A DNA stretch of 64,000 bases from Pedobacter ginsenosidimutans (GCF_001442625.1 NZ_LMZQ01000003.1:248001-312000); one strand, 5' to 3'; positions 1-6,912 are shown, numbered from the stretch's first letter. Program-made: numbers and translations. The notes: a model not told the origin generated them from the sequence alone.

Positions 1-720
1 TTAATCAGGTATTTTACACCAACATCGGAAGTTCCTATTTGTGGCCACGCTACAATTGCCGCGATGTACGCAAAAGCTATTGAATATAATTTAGACGCTT
101 GTATTTTGAGATACAAAACTAAGGTTGGCACGCTGCCTTTTGAGATCGTCAAAAAAAATGAGGATTACCAAATTATAATGACCCAAGGTAAATTTGAACT
201 CAGCCCGATATTCGATCCCGCTACCACTCAACAAATATTATCAGCGCTAGGACTTCATTATAATGATATTGATGAAAGATGCCCGGTCCAGATTGCTTCT
301 ACAGGACATTCAAAAGTGATGATCGGGATAAAAAGCAGAGAAAAGCTGAACAATCTTACCCCTGATTACAATAGTTTGATCGGTCTAAGTAAACAGATTA
401 ATTGTAATGGTTATTTTGTATTCACATTTGACTCGGATGATGATGACGTATTAACATATGGAAGAATGTTTGCCCCTGCGATCGGAATAAATGAAGATCC
501 GGTTACTGGTAATGCAAATGGACCTTTAGGCGGATATCTTATACAAAATAAAATCGTCGATTTTAAGGATAACCTCTTCGAATTCAATGGTAAACAAGGA
601 GAAAAGATAAACAGGCTCGGAATGATAAGCGTTAGTGTCGGAATTGAAAATGGTCTACCATCGCTAATTAAGATAAAAGGCAACGCTACGGTGGTATTTA
701 AAACTGAAATTAAAATATAA
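1..720 (+). CDS. PhzF family isomerase, 5' end outside window
   Basis: The reading frame is open from base 1, so the gene starts upstream of the window; 239 residues are visible and roughly 50-60 are missing compared with the usual length near 290. The first visible residues contain RYFTPTSEVPICGHAT, the typical segment after the catalytic glutamate of PhzF-like proteins, and EDPVTGNANGPLGGYL near residue 165 is the second family signature. Known members isomerise or epimerise small metabolites with a diaminopimelate-epimerase fold; the substrate here cannot be read from sequence. The catalytic Glu motif lies in the missing part. An ATG at 64 exists but is internal, because the conserved GHAT motif precedes it. 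Cytoplasmic; family call is firm, function open. Confidence 0.9.
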   Translation, partial: LIRYFTPTSEVPICGHATIAAMYAKAIEYNLDACILRYKTKVGTLPFEIVKKNEDYQIIMTQGKFELSPIFDPATTQQILSALGLHYNDIDERCPVQIASTGHSKVMIGIKSREKLNNLTPDYNSLIGLSKQINCNGYFVFTFDSDDDDVLTYGRMFAPAIGINEDPVTGNANGPLGGYLIQNKIVDFKDNLFEFNGKQGEKINRLGMISVSVGIENGLPSLIKIKGNATVVFKTEIKI

Positions 721-776
721 CAATTAACCAAAGGCTTTAAACATTTCAGCATAAATTTCACCTACCCGCTAAATGC

Positions 777-805
777 AAAAAACCCACAAATTCGCTGCGG
801 GTTTT
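777..805 (-). terminator. Terminator-like hairpin after tRNA 3' fragment
   Basis: AAAACCC and GGGTTTT form the stem. It lies just beyond a short tRNA-Asn 3'-end fragment, in the same relation as the hairpins behind the other two tRNA copies. It could also end the PhzF transcript on the plus strand. Confidence 0.45.
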
Positions 806-806
806 G

Positions 807-820
807 CTCCCTCTGCTGGC
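807..820 (-). pseudogene. tRNA-Asn 3' acceptor fragment
   Basis: Fourteen bases match the discriminator, 3' acceptor strand and start of the T arm of the intact tRNA-Asn at 1309-1382, then similarity stops. It is followed on the minus strand by a terminator-like hairpin, as is the intact gene. Read as the most degraded copy of the local tRNA array. Confidence 0.5.
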
Positions 821-871
821 CCCCCTTCGTCTGCGCTCAGGATAAACTTCTCACCCAGCAGGAGTGTAAGC

Positions 872-903
872 AAAAAAGCCTTACAACATTGTTGTAAGGC
901 TTT
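872..903 (-). terminator. Rho-independent terminator
   Basis: AAGCCTTACAAC pairs perfectly with GTTGTAAGGCTT around a 3-base loop, followed on the minus strand by six T. It would end transcription running through the degenerate tRNA copy and the GIY-YIG gene. Confidence 0.8.
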
Positions 904-911
904 CAAATCTG

Positions 912-985
912 CTCCCTCTGCTGGGCTCGAACCAGCGACCCTCTGATTAATCCCGATGTATCGGGACTCTAACCAGCTGAGCTAA
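912..985 (-). pseudogene. tRNA-Asn pseudogene with replaced anticodon arm
   Basis: The T arm, 3' acceptor strand and D arm are nearly identical to the intact tRNA-Asn. The ten bases that make the 5' side of the anticodon stem and part of the loop are replaced by TCCCGATACATCGGGA, an almost perfect palindrome, and the 5' acceptor strand is lost (GTGAATTAGC instead of TCCTTCTTAGC). It cannot fold as a tRNA. Its 5' part doubles as the last codons of the GIY-YIG gene at 947-1258. Confidence 0.75.
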
Positions 986-1258
986 TTCACTCAAATCATT
1001 AATTTCTAAAACAATTTTTTCAATTATTAATCGGCTCTTTGTTTTTTTAACCGTTTTCTCAACCTTCATAGCGAAACCACGGTTCTTTCCTAAAGCAATA
1101 GATTTCTTCAAAATCCATGGACGGTGTTTTGAAGTATAGGTTGTTCTTTCGCTATTATTATGCTCATATAGTCGTTTTTCGGCATCTTCTGTGTAGCCAA
1201 CATAATACTTATCAGAAGAACTGGAATATAAAATATATAAGTAAAACATAAAAAACAT
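947..1258 (-). CDS. GIY-YIG endonuclease-domain protein ending in tRNA sequence
   Basis: A 103-residue single-domain GIY-YIG nuclease: YLYILYSS followed by YYVGYT supplies the GIY-YIG-like strand pair, then R29 and HNN, the TYTSKHRPW segment, and a C-terminal EKIV helix. Length fits the small UPF0213/YhbQ-like group. What is odd is the tail: the last dozen residues (ELAQLVRVPIHRD) are encoded by the D arm and replaced anticodon arm of a degenerate tRNA-Asn, and the stop codon also lies there. The gene sits between the terminator of the intact tRNA-Asn and this pseudo-tRNA, all on the minus strand. The nuclease may be mobile or act on tRNA genes; that is inference. No start-codon ambiguity beyond MFFMFYLY, where the second Met (1249) is also possible. 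Confidence 0.75.
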   Translation of the reverse strand: MFFMFYLYILYSSSSDKYYVGYTEDAEKRLYEHNNSERTTYTSKHRPWILKKSIALGKNRGFAMKVEKTVKKTKSRLIIEKIVLEINDLSELAQLVRVPIHRD

Positions 1259-1268
1259 TAAAACAAGA

Positions 1269-1294
1269 AAGCCCTACCAGACATGGTAAGGCTT
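1269..1294 (-). terminator. tRNA-Asn terminator hairpin
   Basis: AAGCC-CTACCA pairs with TGGTA-AGGCTT with one bulge, directly downstream of the intact tRNA-Asn on the minus strand. Its stem is related in sequence to the hairpin at 872-903, suggesting the tRNA and terminator were duplicated together. Confidence 0.6.
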
Positions 1295-1308
1295 ATTCTT
1301 TGAAATTG

Positions 1309-1382
1309 CTCCCTCTGCTGGGCTCGAACCAGCGACCCTCTGATTAACAGTCAGATGCTCTAACCAGCTGAGCTAAGAAGGA
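1309..1382 (-). tRNA. tRNA-Asn (anticodon GTT)
   Basis: Seventy-four bases fold into a complete cloverleaf: seven acceptor pairs (one G-T), D arm AGCTCAGCTGGTTAGAGC, anticodon stem TCTGA/TCAGA around loop CTGTTAA with GTT anticodon, and T arm with GGTTCGAGCC. Discriminator is G at 1309; no CCA is encoded. It is the only intact member of a four-copy array between 807 and 1497. Confidence 0.95.
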
Positions 1383-1443
1383 ATATTTATTTATTCTGGT
1401 TGTGTTTTCATTAATATCGATCAAAATCCTTTGATCTTTTCTT

Positions 1444-1497
1444 ACCCTCTGATTAATCCCGACGCATCGGGACTCTAACCAGCTGAGCTAAGAAGGA
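1444..1497 (-). pseudogene. tRNA-Asn 5' fragment with replaced anticodon arm
   Basis: This copy keeps the 5' acceptor strand (TCCTTCT) and D arm but lacks T arm and 3' acceptor. Its anticodon-arm bases are replaced by TCCCGATGCGTCGGGA, the same type of palindrome as in the pseudo-tRNA at 912-985 with two differences. The two copies are complementary halves of one altered tRNA gene, separated by the intact tRNA and the GIY-YIG gene. Confidence 0.7.
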
Positions 1498-1641
1498 GTA
1501 CTGGTCGTTTCCTAAAACGAGGTTCTTTGCACTATACAGCACACATACCCTTGTTCGTTTTGGGAATGCAATATTAGGGCTTTTAAATTATTTATGCAAT
1601 ATTTGCAGTGAAAAATTTTAAAAAAAAATTAACACATAGAT

Positions 1642-2562
1642 ATGAGCCTGATAATCATAGGTACTGTAGCTTTTGATGCTATTGAAACTCCTTTCGGAAA
1701 AACAGATAAAATTGTAGGTGGAGCAGCAACTTACGCAAGTTTAGCGGCTTCCTACTTTTATAATAAAGCAAAAATCGTAGCAGTGGTGGGTGATGATTTT
1801 CATCAATCAGACATTAACACCTTCACCACACACGGTATTGATACCGAAGGACTACAGATTAAAGCAGGTGAAAAATCATTTTTCTGGTCAGGAAAATACC
1901 ATAACGACATGAACAGCCGCGATACTTTAATTACGGAACTGAATGTACTGGAAAATTTCGACCCGATTATTCCAGAGAGCTATCAAGACTGCGAATACCT
2001 GATGTTAGGAAACCTAACCCCACAGGTGCAGCAAACGGTAATTAAACGCCTTAAAAACCGTCCGAAATTAATCGTAATGGACACCATGAACTTCTGGATG
2101 GACATTATGATGGATGATTTATTGGAAACCATTAAAATGGTAGATGTATTAACGATTAATGATGCCGAAGCGCGTCAGTTATCGGGCGAATACTCGCTGG
2201 TTAAAGCTGCTAAAAAAATCCTTGCCATGGGGCCAAAATATTTGATCATTAAAAAAGGTGAACATGGTGCATTGTTATTCCATGAAGATCAGATTTTCTC
2301 AGCTCCGGCTTTGCCTTTGGCAGAAGTATTTGATCCAACTGGTGCCGGCGATACTTTCGCAGGAGGCTTTATCGGTTATTTGGCTAAAGTGGGTACAATT
2401 AACTTCAATAACATGAAAAACGCGATCATTTATGGCTCTGCACTGGCTTCTTTCTGCGTAGAGAAATTTGGGACAGAAAGGTTATTAAATTTAACCGATG
2501 AAGAAGTTGCAGCAAGAATTCAGGAATTTGTAAGCTTAAGTGCGTTTACGATAGAAGTTTAA
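1642..2562 (+). CDS. PfkB family carbohydrate/nucleoside kinase
   Basis: A 306-residue ribokinase-fold kinase transferring phosphate from ATP to a sugar or nucleoside hydroxyl in the cytoplasm. It opens with LIIIGTVAFDAIETPFG and the GGAATYAS segment that corresponds to the first PfkB signature, and carries the second signature DPTGAGDTFAGG near residues 231-242, with the catalytic base Asp at about 237. Length matches the family. The exact substrate cannot be told. It stands alone: a tRNA array lies upstream and a palindromic repeat directly downstream. ATG start at 1642 follows an A-rich leader. Gene-level function beyond kinase is unassigned. Confidence 0.9.
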   Translation: MSLIIIGTVAFDAIETPFGKTDKIVGGAATYASLAASYFYNKAKIVAVVGDDFHQSDINTFTTHGIDTEGLQIKAGEKSFFWSGKYHNDMNSRDTLITELNVLENFDPIIPESYQDCEYLMLGNLTPQVQQTVIKRLKNRPKLIVMDTMNFWMDIMMDDLLETIKMVDVLTINDAEARQLSGEYSLVKAAKKILAMGPKYLIIKKGEHGALLFHEDQIFSAPALPLAEVFDPTGAGDTFAGGFIGYLAKVGTINFNNMKNAIIYGSALASFCVEKFGTERLLNLTDEEVAARIQEFVSLSAFTIEV

Positions 2563-2574
2563 AATAAATTAATT

Positions 2575-2633
2575 TGTCATCCTGAGCTTGTCGAAGGACT
2601 TAACACAGTTGTTTCGACAGGCTCAACATGACA
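2575..2633. repeat. REP-like palindrome (TGTCATCCTGAGC family)
   Basis: TGTCATCCTGAGCTTGTCGA on the left pairs with TTTCGACAGGCTCAACATGACA on the right around a short loop. The same ends recur at least ten times in the window, always between genes. It sits 12 bases after the PfkB stop codon. Confidence 0.85.
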
Positions 2634-2692
2634 TATCTTAATATTAATCGCGCCGTATAAATCTTTACACCGAATAATCGACGTTGCCAAAA

Positions 2693-2935
2693 TCAATTTG
2701 GTGCAGCCAATATGGCTATCGGTATAAATTTCTCAAAAACAGCTTCAGTATGGGGTGCATCAGGCAGTTCGTCTGTTAAATCCTGTCCGGCCCAGTGTTC
2801 ATAATGTTTACCGTTCCGCCACAGCCTGCTATCGGTCATATCGTAGATCAAACCTTTATAAGCCACCCATATTTGAGGTTTATCCTGTCCGTTGCGTAAA
2901 GCGAGTTGCTGTTTGGTATAGCTGGGTAAATCCAT
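2693..2935 (-). CDS. Cytochrome b5-like heme-binding domain protein
   Basis: An 80-residue protein that is just one cytochrome b5-like domain. It begins with YTKQQLALRNGQDKPQIWVAYKG, then has the YDMTDSRLWRNGKHYEHWAGQDLT block, in which the His of KHYEHWAG is the expected axial heme ligand, and ends in the PHTEAVFEKF segment with a second candidate His. Bacterial relatives of this short form are soluble proteins of unknown partner, probably in electron transfer or heme binding. There is no signal peptide. It is flanked by palindromic repeats on both sides, so it is probably monocistronic. Domain call is good; role is open. Confidence 0.85.
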   Translation of the reverse strand: MDLPSYTKQQLALRNGQDKPQIWVAYKGLIYDMTDSRLWRNGKHYEHWAGQDLTDELPDAPHTEAVFEKFIPIAILAAPN

Positions 2936-2970
2936 TTAATTAATTTCGGGTTGAAGATAATTAAAAAAGA

Positions 2971-3043
2971 TTGTCATTCGACTATGCTCAGGGTGACATC
3001 TTTTAAAGGCGCCATTGTCAGTCTGAGCGGAATAGACGACAAT
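2971..3043. repeat. Pair of short REP-like palindromes
   Basis: Two adjacent palindromes: TTGTCATTCGACTATGCTCA followed by GGGTGACAT, and ATTGTCAGTCTGAGCGG followed by AATAGACGACAAT. Both are degenerate versions of the TGTCATCCTGAGC family. Confidence 0.55.
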
Positions 3044-3205
3044 ATGCTGAGGTTATAAGCGTAATTTATTTTAGGAGTTGCGGGTTCAAAAACGCTATTT
3101 ATAAATCTGGTGATAAACAAAAAGGTTTTTACCATATGAGAAATATAAGTGCCATATAAGCTTACATTTTCTTCAATGCCTTATATGGTTGATTAGTTAT
3201 TCTTT

Positions 3206-3466
3206 TGAAGCCCAAGGTCGCTACAGAACACCAAGTTTCAACCCGTTTTCCACTTTTACGCTTCGCTGCCTCGTACCTCGTTGCTGCAGGGTAATGCTTC
3301 AACCGGGGCTAGATGGCCACAGTAGTATTTCATTTGTACGGCTGCATGGTGCACAAACCCCTGTTCTTAAACCCGATTGCAATGAAAAGCCCAAAGCGCA
3401 GCGAGGACTTGTAATGGAAAGCGGGACTGAACCCTGCCAAGAGCTACTGAACATTCGTTTCCAAAA
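3206..3466 (+). repeat. Dispersed ~260-bp element, copy A
   Basis: This block aligns over its length with the reverse complement of 18699-18962, including CGCTTCGCTGCCTCGTACCT, CTTCAACCGGGGCTA, AAACCCGATTGCAATGAAAA and GGAAAGCGGGACTG. It fills most of the gene-free stretch 2936-3483 and stops 18 bases before the lycopene cyclase stop codon. A 108-codon open frame inside it is a by-product of the repeat. No transposase or tRNA-like fold was recognised. Confidence 0.75.
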
Positions 3467-3483
3467 AAATAAACAATTTTATT

Positions 3484-4173
3484 TTAGGCCTGGCTTTTAC
3501 CACCCTTGCTTTTAAAAACTTCGTACAGGTAAATATTCATCAACAACAAGCCCATTAAATAAAAATGATCTTCGAAAGGGATAGTACCTACTCTAAAACC
3601 AAGGTTTTGCTTGTCATTATACATCACCACAGGTATAGAAGTTAAAAATCCATTAACGATATAAAAAGGAATAAGTGAAACCAGATAAGCCCTGTAGAAC
3701 TTGTACATAAACCTGAACGCGACATTTACATACTCTACATAAGCCAGCACCATAAATAAAAAGCCAAAATTGATCAGTGTGTACCACCTGTTATAACCAA
3801 AAAATAAAATAGCCACACAAAGCCCTAAAAACAAATTACTTAGTGCCAGGCTATATTTTTGCAGATCATTTTTGGGAAAGTAGGCATTCAAACATTCGTA
3901 AATAAACACACAGGCGTAAGGAACCGTTAAAAAGAATAAAATCTCTTCTAATGGTAGCCCCAAAAGATTTATCCCAATAAGGTAATCGGGATTAAAAGAC
4001 CATACGTTAAGTTTGGTAAACAGGACATCCCAAATTAAAAATACCAGACCTGTAATTAATATCGAAGGCAGTACAAACTTCCATTTGCTAAAAAAATGAA
4101 CCTTTTTATCGAATGATAAAACTAAGGGGAAGAAGATTACGGCAAGATTGATAAGTAGATAGGTATAATTCAT
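3484..4173 (-). CDS. crtYcd: Lycopene cyclase, CrtYcd-type membrane protein
   Basis: A 229-residue integral membrane protein with six or seven hydrophobic segments, the length expected for the fused heterodimeric (CrtYc-CrtYd) lycopene cyclase of Bacteroidota. The PLEEILFF motif at residues 74-81 and the second acidic motif PFEDHFY at 199-205 are the two conserved acidic patches of this family, thought to act in cyclisation of lycopene ends to beta-ionone rings. It lies one base downstream of a secreted protein gene at 4175-4705, so the two are co-transcribed. crtI and crtZ nearby support a zeaxanthin-type carotenoid pathway. Copy A of a dispersed repeat lies directly downstream. Confidence 0.85.
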   Translation of the reverse strand: MNYTYLLINLAVIFFPLVLSFDKKVHFFSKWKFVLPSILITGLVFLIWDVLFTKLNVWSFNPDYLIGINLLGLPLEEILFFLTVPYACVFIYECLNAYFPKNDLQKYSLALSNLFLGLCVAILFFGYNRWYTLINFGFLFMVLAYVEYVNVAFRFMYKFYRAYLVSLIPFYIVNGFLTSIPVVMYNDKQNLGFRVGTIPFEDHFYLMGLLLMNIYLYEVFKSKGGKSQA

Positions 4174-4174
4174 C

Positions 4175-4705
4175 CTAGAGGTGTTTTGTCAAAACTTTAA
4201 CTTCTGCTGGCGTACATTTTTTACTGTCGATCATAAATTTAGCTACGTTTTTAATCAATTCGCGATCGGCAAGACCAAAATTTTCATTCCGATAATGTTT
4301 AACGATCTCTTTTTTATCCTGAGCTAAATCTTTACTGAATCCGAGGAAGGAAGGTGTATAAAATTCAATCGAAAACCGCATAAAACGGATTTCCATATTT
4401 TCCTTATCCATATCAATTGCTTTTTGCATGGTTTTGAGCGATCGGCTTACATACTTGATCTTATTATATGGATTCCATGAGTGCTTGGCCTTAAGCGCCT
4501 CCAACGTTCCGGTGTAACCCGTAATTAACGCAGTTTTATTGGGGAGTTTGTTCAGTTTGGTAAACAACGAATCGGTTAGCTTCGGGTTTTCTACCGCTTT
4601 AACCATATTCGTTTTTAATATCGCAATTTCCTGGGTAGATAACTGGGCGTAAGTAATATGGCTTGCTGCAAATAGCAGAAAAAATATAATTCGTAATTTA
4701 ATCAT
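4175..4705 (-). CDS. Secreted protein of unknown function beside lycopene cyclase
   Basis: A 176-residue protein with an N-terminal signal peptide (MIKLRIIFFLLFAASHITYA, cleavage before QLS) and an otherwise helical, lysine-rich mature part with no motif I recognise. The frame can be extended upstream to a TTG at 4717, but the ATG at 4705 gives a clean signal peptide and the upstream codon overlaps a -7 promoter box, so 4705 is preferred. The stop is one base from the lycopene cyclase start, implying one transcript. A periplasmic partner in the carotenoid locus is possible by context only. Confidence 0.75.
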   Translation of the reverse strand: MIKLRIIFFLLFAASHITYAQLSTQEIAILKTNMVKAVENPKLTDSLFTKLNKLPNKTALITGYTGTLEALKAKHSWNPYNKIKYVSRSLKTMQKAIDMDKENMEIRFMRFSIEFYTPSFLGFSKDLAQDKKEIVKHYRNENFGLADRELIKNVAKFMIDSKKCTPAEVKVLTKHL

Positions 4706-4714
4706 GAGTTTGGG

Positions 4715-4722
4715 CAAAGGTA
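4715..4722 (-). promoter_or_regulatory. Candidate -7 box TACCTTTG
   Basis: The minus strand reads TACCTTTG, a perfect match to the Bacteroidota -7 consensus TAnnTTTG. No clear TTTG lies 19 bases upstream. Transcription would start within a few bases of the ATG at 4705, giving a leaderless or nearly leaderless message. Confidence 0.4.
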
Positions 4723-4749
4723 AGAAAAGCTAAGCGCATTTGCTCCCAC

Positions 4750-4876
4750 TGTCATCCTGAGTGCAACGAAGGATCTCTAACCGATGAAATACTGAACCTA
4801 AACCACTACCTCAAAGCCGTTGATTTATTTCAACCAGTGTTAACAAATAACAGATTCTTCACTGCGTTCAGAATGG
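4750..4876. repeat. 127-bp REP element, first of a direct pair
   Basis: Left end TGTCATCCTGAGTGCAACGA and right end AGATTCTTCACTGCGTTCAG match, in the same order and spacing, the element at 5049-5176. The last few bases of the right end are missing and a GIY-YIG gene fragment continues directly from that point. Confidence 0.75.
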
Positions 4877-5022
4877 TTTATTTTGAGCGGTTTGAACACA
4901 TTGAATATGCTATTGAACGCGAAAAAGAAATAAAAGGCTGGACAAGAGCAAAAAAGAATGCGTTAATTGAATTTGAAAACAAAAATTGGGATTTTCTTAA
5001 TGATATGATTGTTGAAGAATAA
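4837..5022 (+). pseudogene. GIY-YIG nuclease, 3' fragment only
   Basis: From about 4876 the frame encodes VYFERFEHIEYAIEREKEIK, then GWTRAKKNALIE and NWDFLND, which is the C-terminal half of UPF0213-type GIY-YIG nucleases. The GIY and YIG strands and the catalytic Arg are absent. The first dozen codons (NNRFFTAFRMV) come from the right arm of the adjoining REP element, not from a nuclease gene. The frame is open for 61 codons, but the protein cannot be an active GIY-YIG enzyme. The fragment is enclosed by two direct REP copies about 173 bp apart, which suggests deletion or recombination between repeats. Treated as a broken gene. Confidence 0.75.
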
Positions 5023-5048
5023 ATCTTTTGTTGATCTTGGCGCCATAG

Positions 5049-5176
5049 TGTCATCCTGAGTATAGCGAAGGATCTCCAATCGATAGAATATAAAACCCAA
5101 ACCTCCGATCAAACCAAGCTCCTATAAAGACTACCTCCAATACAAAGAAAGATTCTTCACTACGTTCAGAATGACA
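5049..5176. repeat. 128-bp REP element, second of a direct pair
   Basis: Begins TGTCATCCTGAGTATAGCGA and ends GATTCTTCACTACGTTCAGA then ATGACA. It aligns with 4750-4876 over the whole length, loop included (CGATAGAATATAAAACC vs CGATGAAATACTGAACC). It ends 58 bases before crtI. Confidence 0.8.
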
Positions 5177-5234
5177 ACCAAACAGAATGACAAAAAACAA
5201 AAACAAAACGCAATAAAATTCCTTTATTTACACC

Positions 5235-6716
5235 ATGGAGAAAAAACCCAGGGTTACCATTATTGGTGCTGGCTTTGCAGGTTTGGCTGCTGCAGCTTTA
5301 TTGGCTAAAGATGGTTGCGATGTTACGGTGATCGAAAAAAATGAAATGGCCGGTGGCAGGGCCAGAACCTGGCAAAAAGACGGTTTCGTTTTCGACATGG
5401 GCCCCAGCTGGTATTGGATGCCGGATGTTTTTGAAAACTATTACAAGATCTTTAATAAAACCGCTTCCGATTTTTATGAGCTTAAAAGATTAAGTCCTTC
5501 TTACCGCATTTATTTTGGTAAACAGGACACTATTGATGTTCCTGCAACATTAGATGATTTATATGCTTTATTTGAAAAGCTAGAGCCAGGAAGCAGTAAA
5601 AACCTAAAACATTTTCTTGATCAGGCCAAATATAAATACAATGTGGGCATGAACGAATATGTTTTTAAGCCCTCGCACAGTGTAATGGAATATTTCGACC
5701 CCAGATTGGCTGTTAGCGGAATCAAATTGCAGCTTTTAGGCAATATGCGGAAACATGTTTACCAGTTATTCAAGAATGAGCGTTTGAGGAAACTTTTAGA
5801 ATTCCCGGTTTTATTTTTAGGCGCTACGCCTCAAAACACGCCTGCTTTATACAGCTTGATGAACTATGCCGATCTCGTTTTAGGCACCTGGTACCCAATG
5901 GGCGGCATGCACAAGATTGTGACTGCTATGCAACAAATAGCCGAAAGTGAGGGTGTAAAATTTATTTTCGATACCGAGGTAACCAAAATAGAAGTTAAAA
6001 ATAATATTGCAGAGGCAGTAATTACCAATAAAGGCAGTTTTAAAAGCGATTTTGTGGTGGGCAATGCCGATTATCACCATATTGATCAGCATCTTTTTGA
6101 TAAACCTTACCGCAATTACAGTAAAAAGTATTGGGACAAAAGAACCATGGCTCCTTCCTGTCTTTTGTTTTATATCGGTCTAAATAAAAAACTAGACAAT
6201 GTATTACACCACAACTTATTCTTTGATGAGGATTTCGATCAACATGCTGAAGAAATCTATACCAATCCACAATGGCCATCAAAACCTCTATTTTATGCAT
6301 GCTGTCCTTCGATTACCGATCCAACCGTAGCACCGGAGGGTTGCGAGAACCTTTTCTTTTTAATTCCACTTGCCCCCGATTTAGCAGATAGCGAAAGTAA
6401 AAGGGAAGAATACTTTAATTTATTGATCGAACGCTTTAAAGATTTAACCGGAAACGATATTGGCGAAAATATTTTGTTTAAGCGCAGTTATGCCATGAAC
6501 GATTTTGTAGCAGATTACCATGCCTTTAAAGGAAATGCGTATGGATTAGCAAACACTTTGAAACAGACGGCATTTTTAAAACCAAAGATGAAAAGTAAGG
6601 TAACAAATTTTTTATATACCGGACAATTAACCGTTCCAGGGCCTGGTGTACCGCCTGCAATCATCTCTGGGCAAGTGGTAGCAAAAGAAATAAAAAAAAA
6701 GTTAAAAAAAGCTTGA
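5235..6716 (+). CDS. crtI: Phytoene desaturase CrtI
   Basis: A 493-residue FAD-dependent desaturase that converts phytoene stepwise to lycopene at the membrane. The N-terminal dinucleotide fold GAGFAGLAAA lies at residues 11-20, followed by GGRARTWQKDGFVFDMGPSW, and the C-terminal carotenoid-desaturase signature GQLTVPGPGVPPAIISG near 463-479 closes the FAD site. Length is typical. The product would feed the lycopene cyclase encoded 1 kb away on the other strand. Phytoene synthase (crtB), usually beside crtI in this group, is not in the window. The start ATG at 5235 follows an A-rich leader downstream of a REP element. A promoter begins right at the stop codon and drives a likely small RNA. 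Confidence 0.95.
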   Translation: MEKKPRVTIIGAGFAGLAAAALLAKDGCDVTVIEKNEMAGGRARTWQKDGFVFDMGPSWYWMPDVFENYYKIFNKTASDFYELKRLSPSYRIYFGKQDTIDVPATLDDLYALFEKLEPGSSKNLKHFLDQAKYKYNVGMNEYVFKPSHSVMEYFDPRLAVSGIKLQLLGNMRKHVYQLFKNERLRKLLEFPVLFLGATPQNTPALYSLMNYADLVLGTWYPMGGMHKIVTAMQQIAESEGVKFIFDTEVTKIEVKNNIAEAVITNKGSFKSDFVVGNADYHHIDQHLFDKPYRNYSKKYWDKRTMAPSCLLFYIGLNKKLDNVLHHNLFFDEDFDQHAEEIYTNPQWPSKPLFYACCPSITDPTVAPEGCENLFFLIPLAPDLADSESKREEYFNLLIERFKDLTGNDIGENILFKRSYAMNDFVADYHAFKGNAYGLANTLKQTAFLKPKMKSKVTNFLYTGQLTVPGPGVPPAIISGQVVAKEIKKKLKKA

Positions 6717-6742
6717 CAAATTTAAAATTTCCCTTATCTTTA
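6712..6742 (+). promoter_or_regulatory. Promoter CTTG-N19-TATCTTTA
   Basis: CTTG at 6712-6715, exactly 19 bases, then TATCTTTA at 6735-6742: close to the Bacteroidota consensus TTTG-N19-TAnnTTTG. It overlaps the crtI stop codon and reads away from it into a stretch with no open frame that ends in a strong terminator. Confidence 0.6.
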
Positions 6743-6748
6743 TAACCA

Positions 6749-6912
6749 CAAAACAAAAACACTGCAATAAAGCTTCAAAACACATAATCGTTCGGGGTTT
6801 GCATTTGTTTCGAAATAAGAGAGAAGGCGAATTGTTGAAAGAAAAAATAAGAATCAACTAACCAAATATATGATAAGCAAAAAGGCCTGAATTTTCAGGC
6901 CTTTTGCTTTTT
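6749..6912 (+). ncRNA. Candidate small RNA downstream of crtI
   Basis: The promoter at 6712-6742 predicts a start near 6749; a strong terminator ends near 6912. The ~160 bases between hold no convincing open frame (the longest lacks an ATG). They include short complementary stretches such as GTTCGGGGTTTGC. No known RNA family (6S, tmRNA, SRP RNA) was recognised. A 3'-UTR-derived or independent sRNA of the crtI locus is the simplest reading. Confidence 0.45.
6877..6912 (+). terminator. Strong Rho-independent terminator
   Basis: GCAAAAAGGCCTGAA pairs with TTCAGGCCTTTTGC, followed by TTTTT. It ends the candidate small RNA and any crtI readthrough. Confidence 0.85.

Noticed and set aside
411-761. 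116-codon open frame opposite the PhzF gene
   Set aside because: Antisense to a clear PhzF coding region; no family match and it has the low-quality composition of a shadow frame.
947-1258. Calling the GIY-YIG gene a group I intron homing endonuclease
   Set aside because: No intron core (P, Q, R, S elements) seen around it and the tRNA copies are partial, not exon pairs that would splice to a correct tRNA.
3189-3515. 108-codon open frame upstream of the lycopene cyclase
   Set aside because: It lies in copy A of a dispersed repeat and recurs only as repeat sequence; its protein looks like no family.
4837-5022. Calling this frame an intact small protein
   Set aside because: The first dozen codons come from a REP arm and the GIY-YIG catalytic half is missing.
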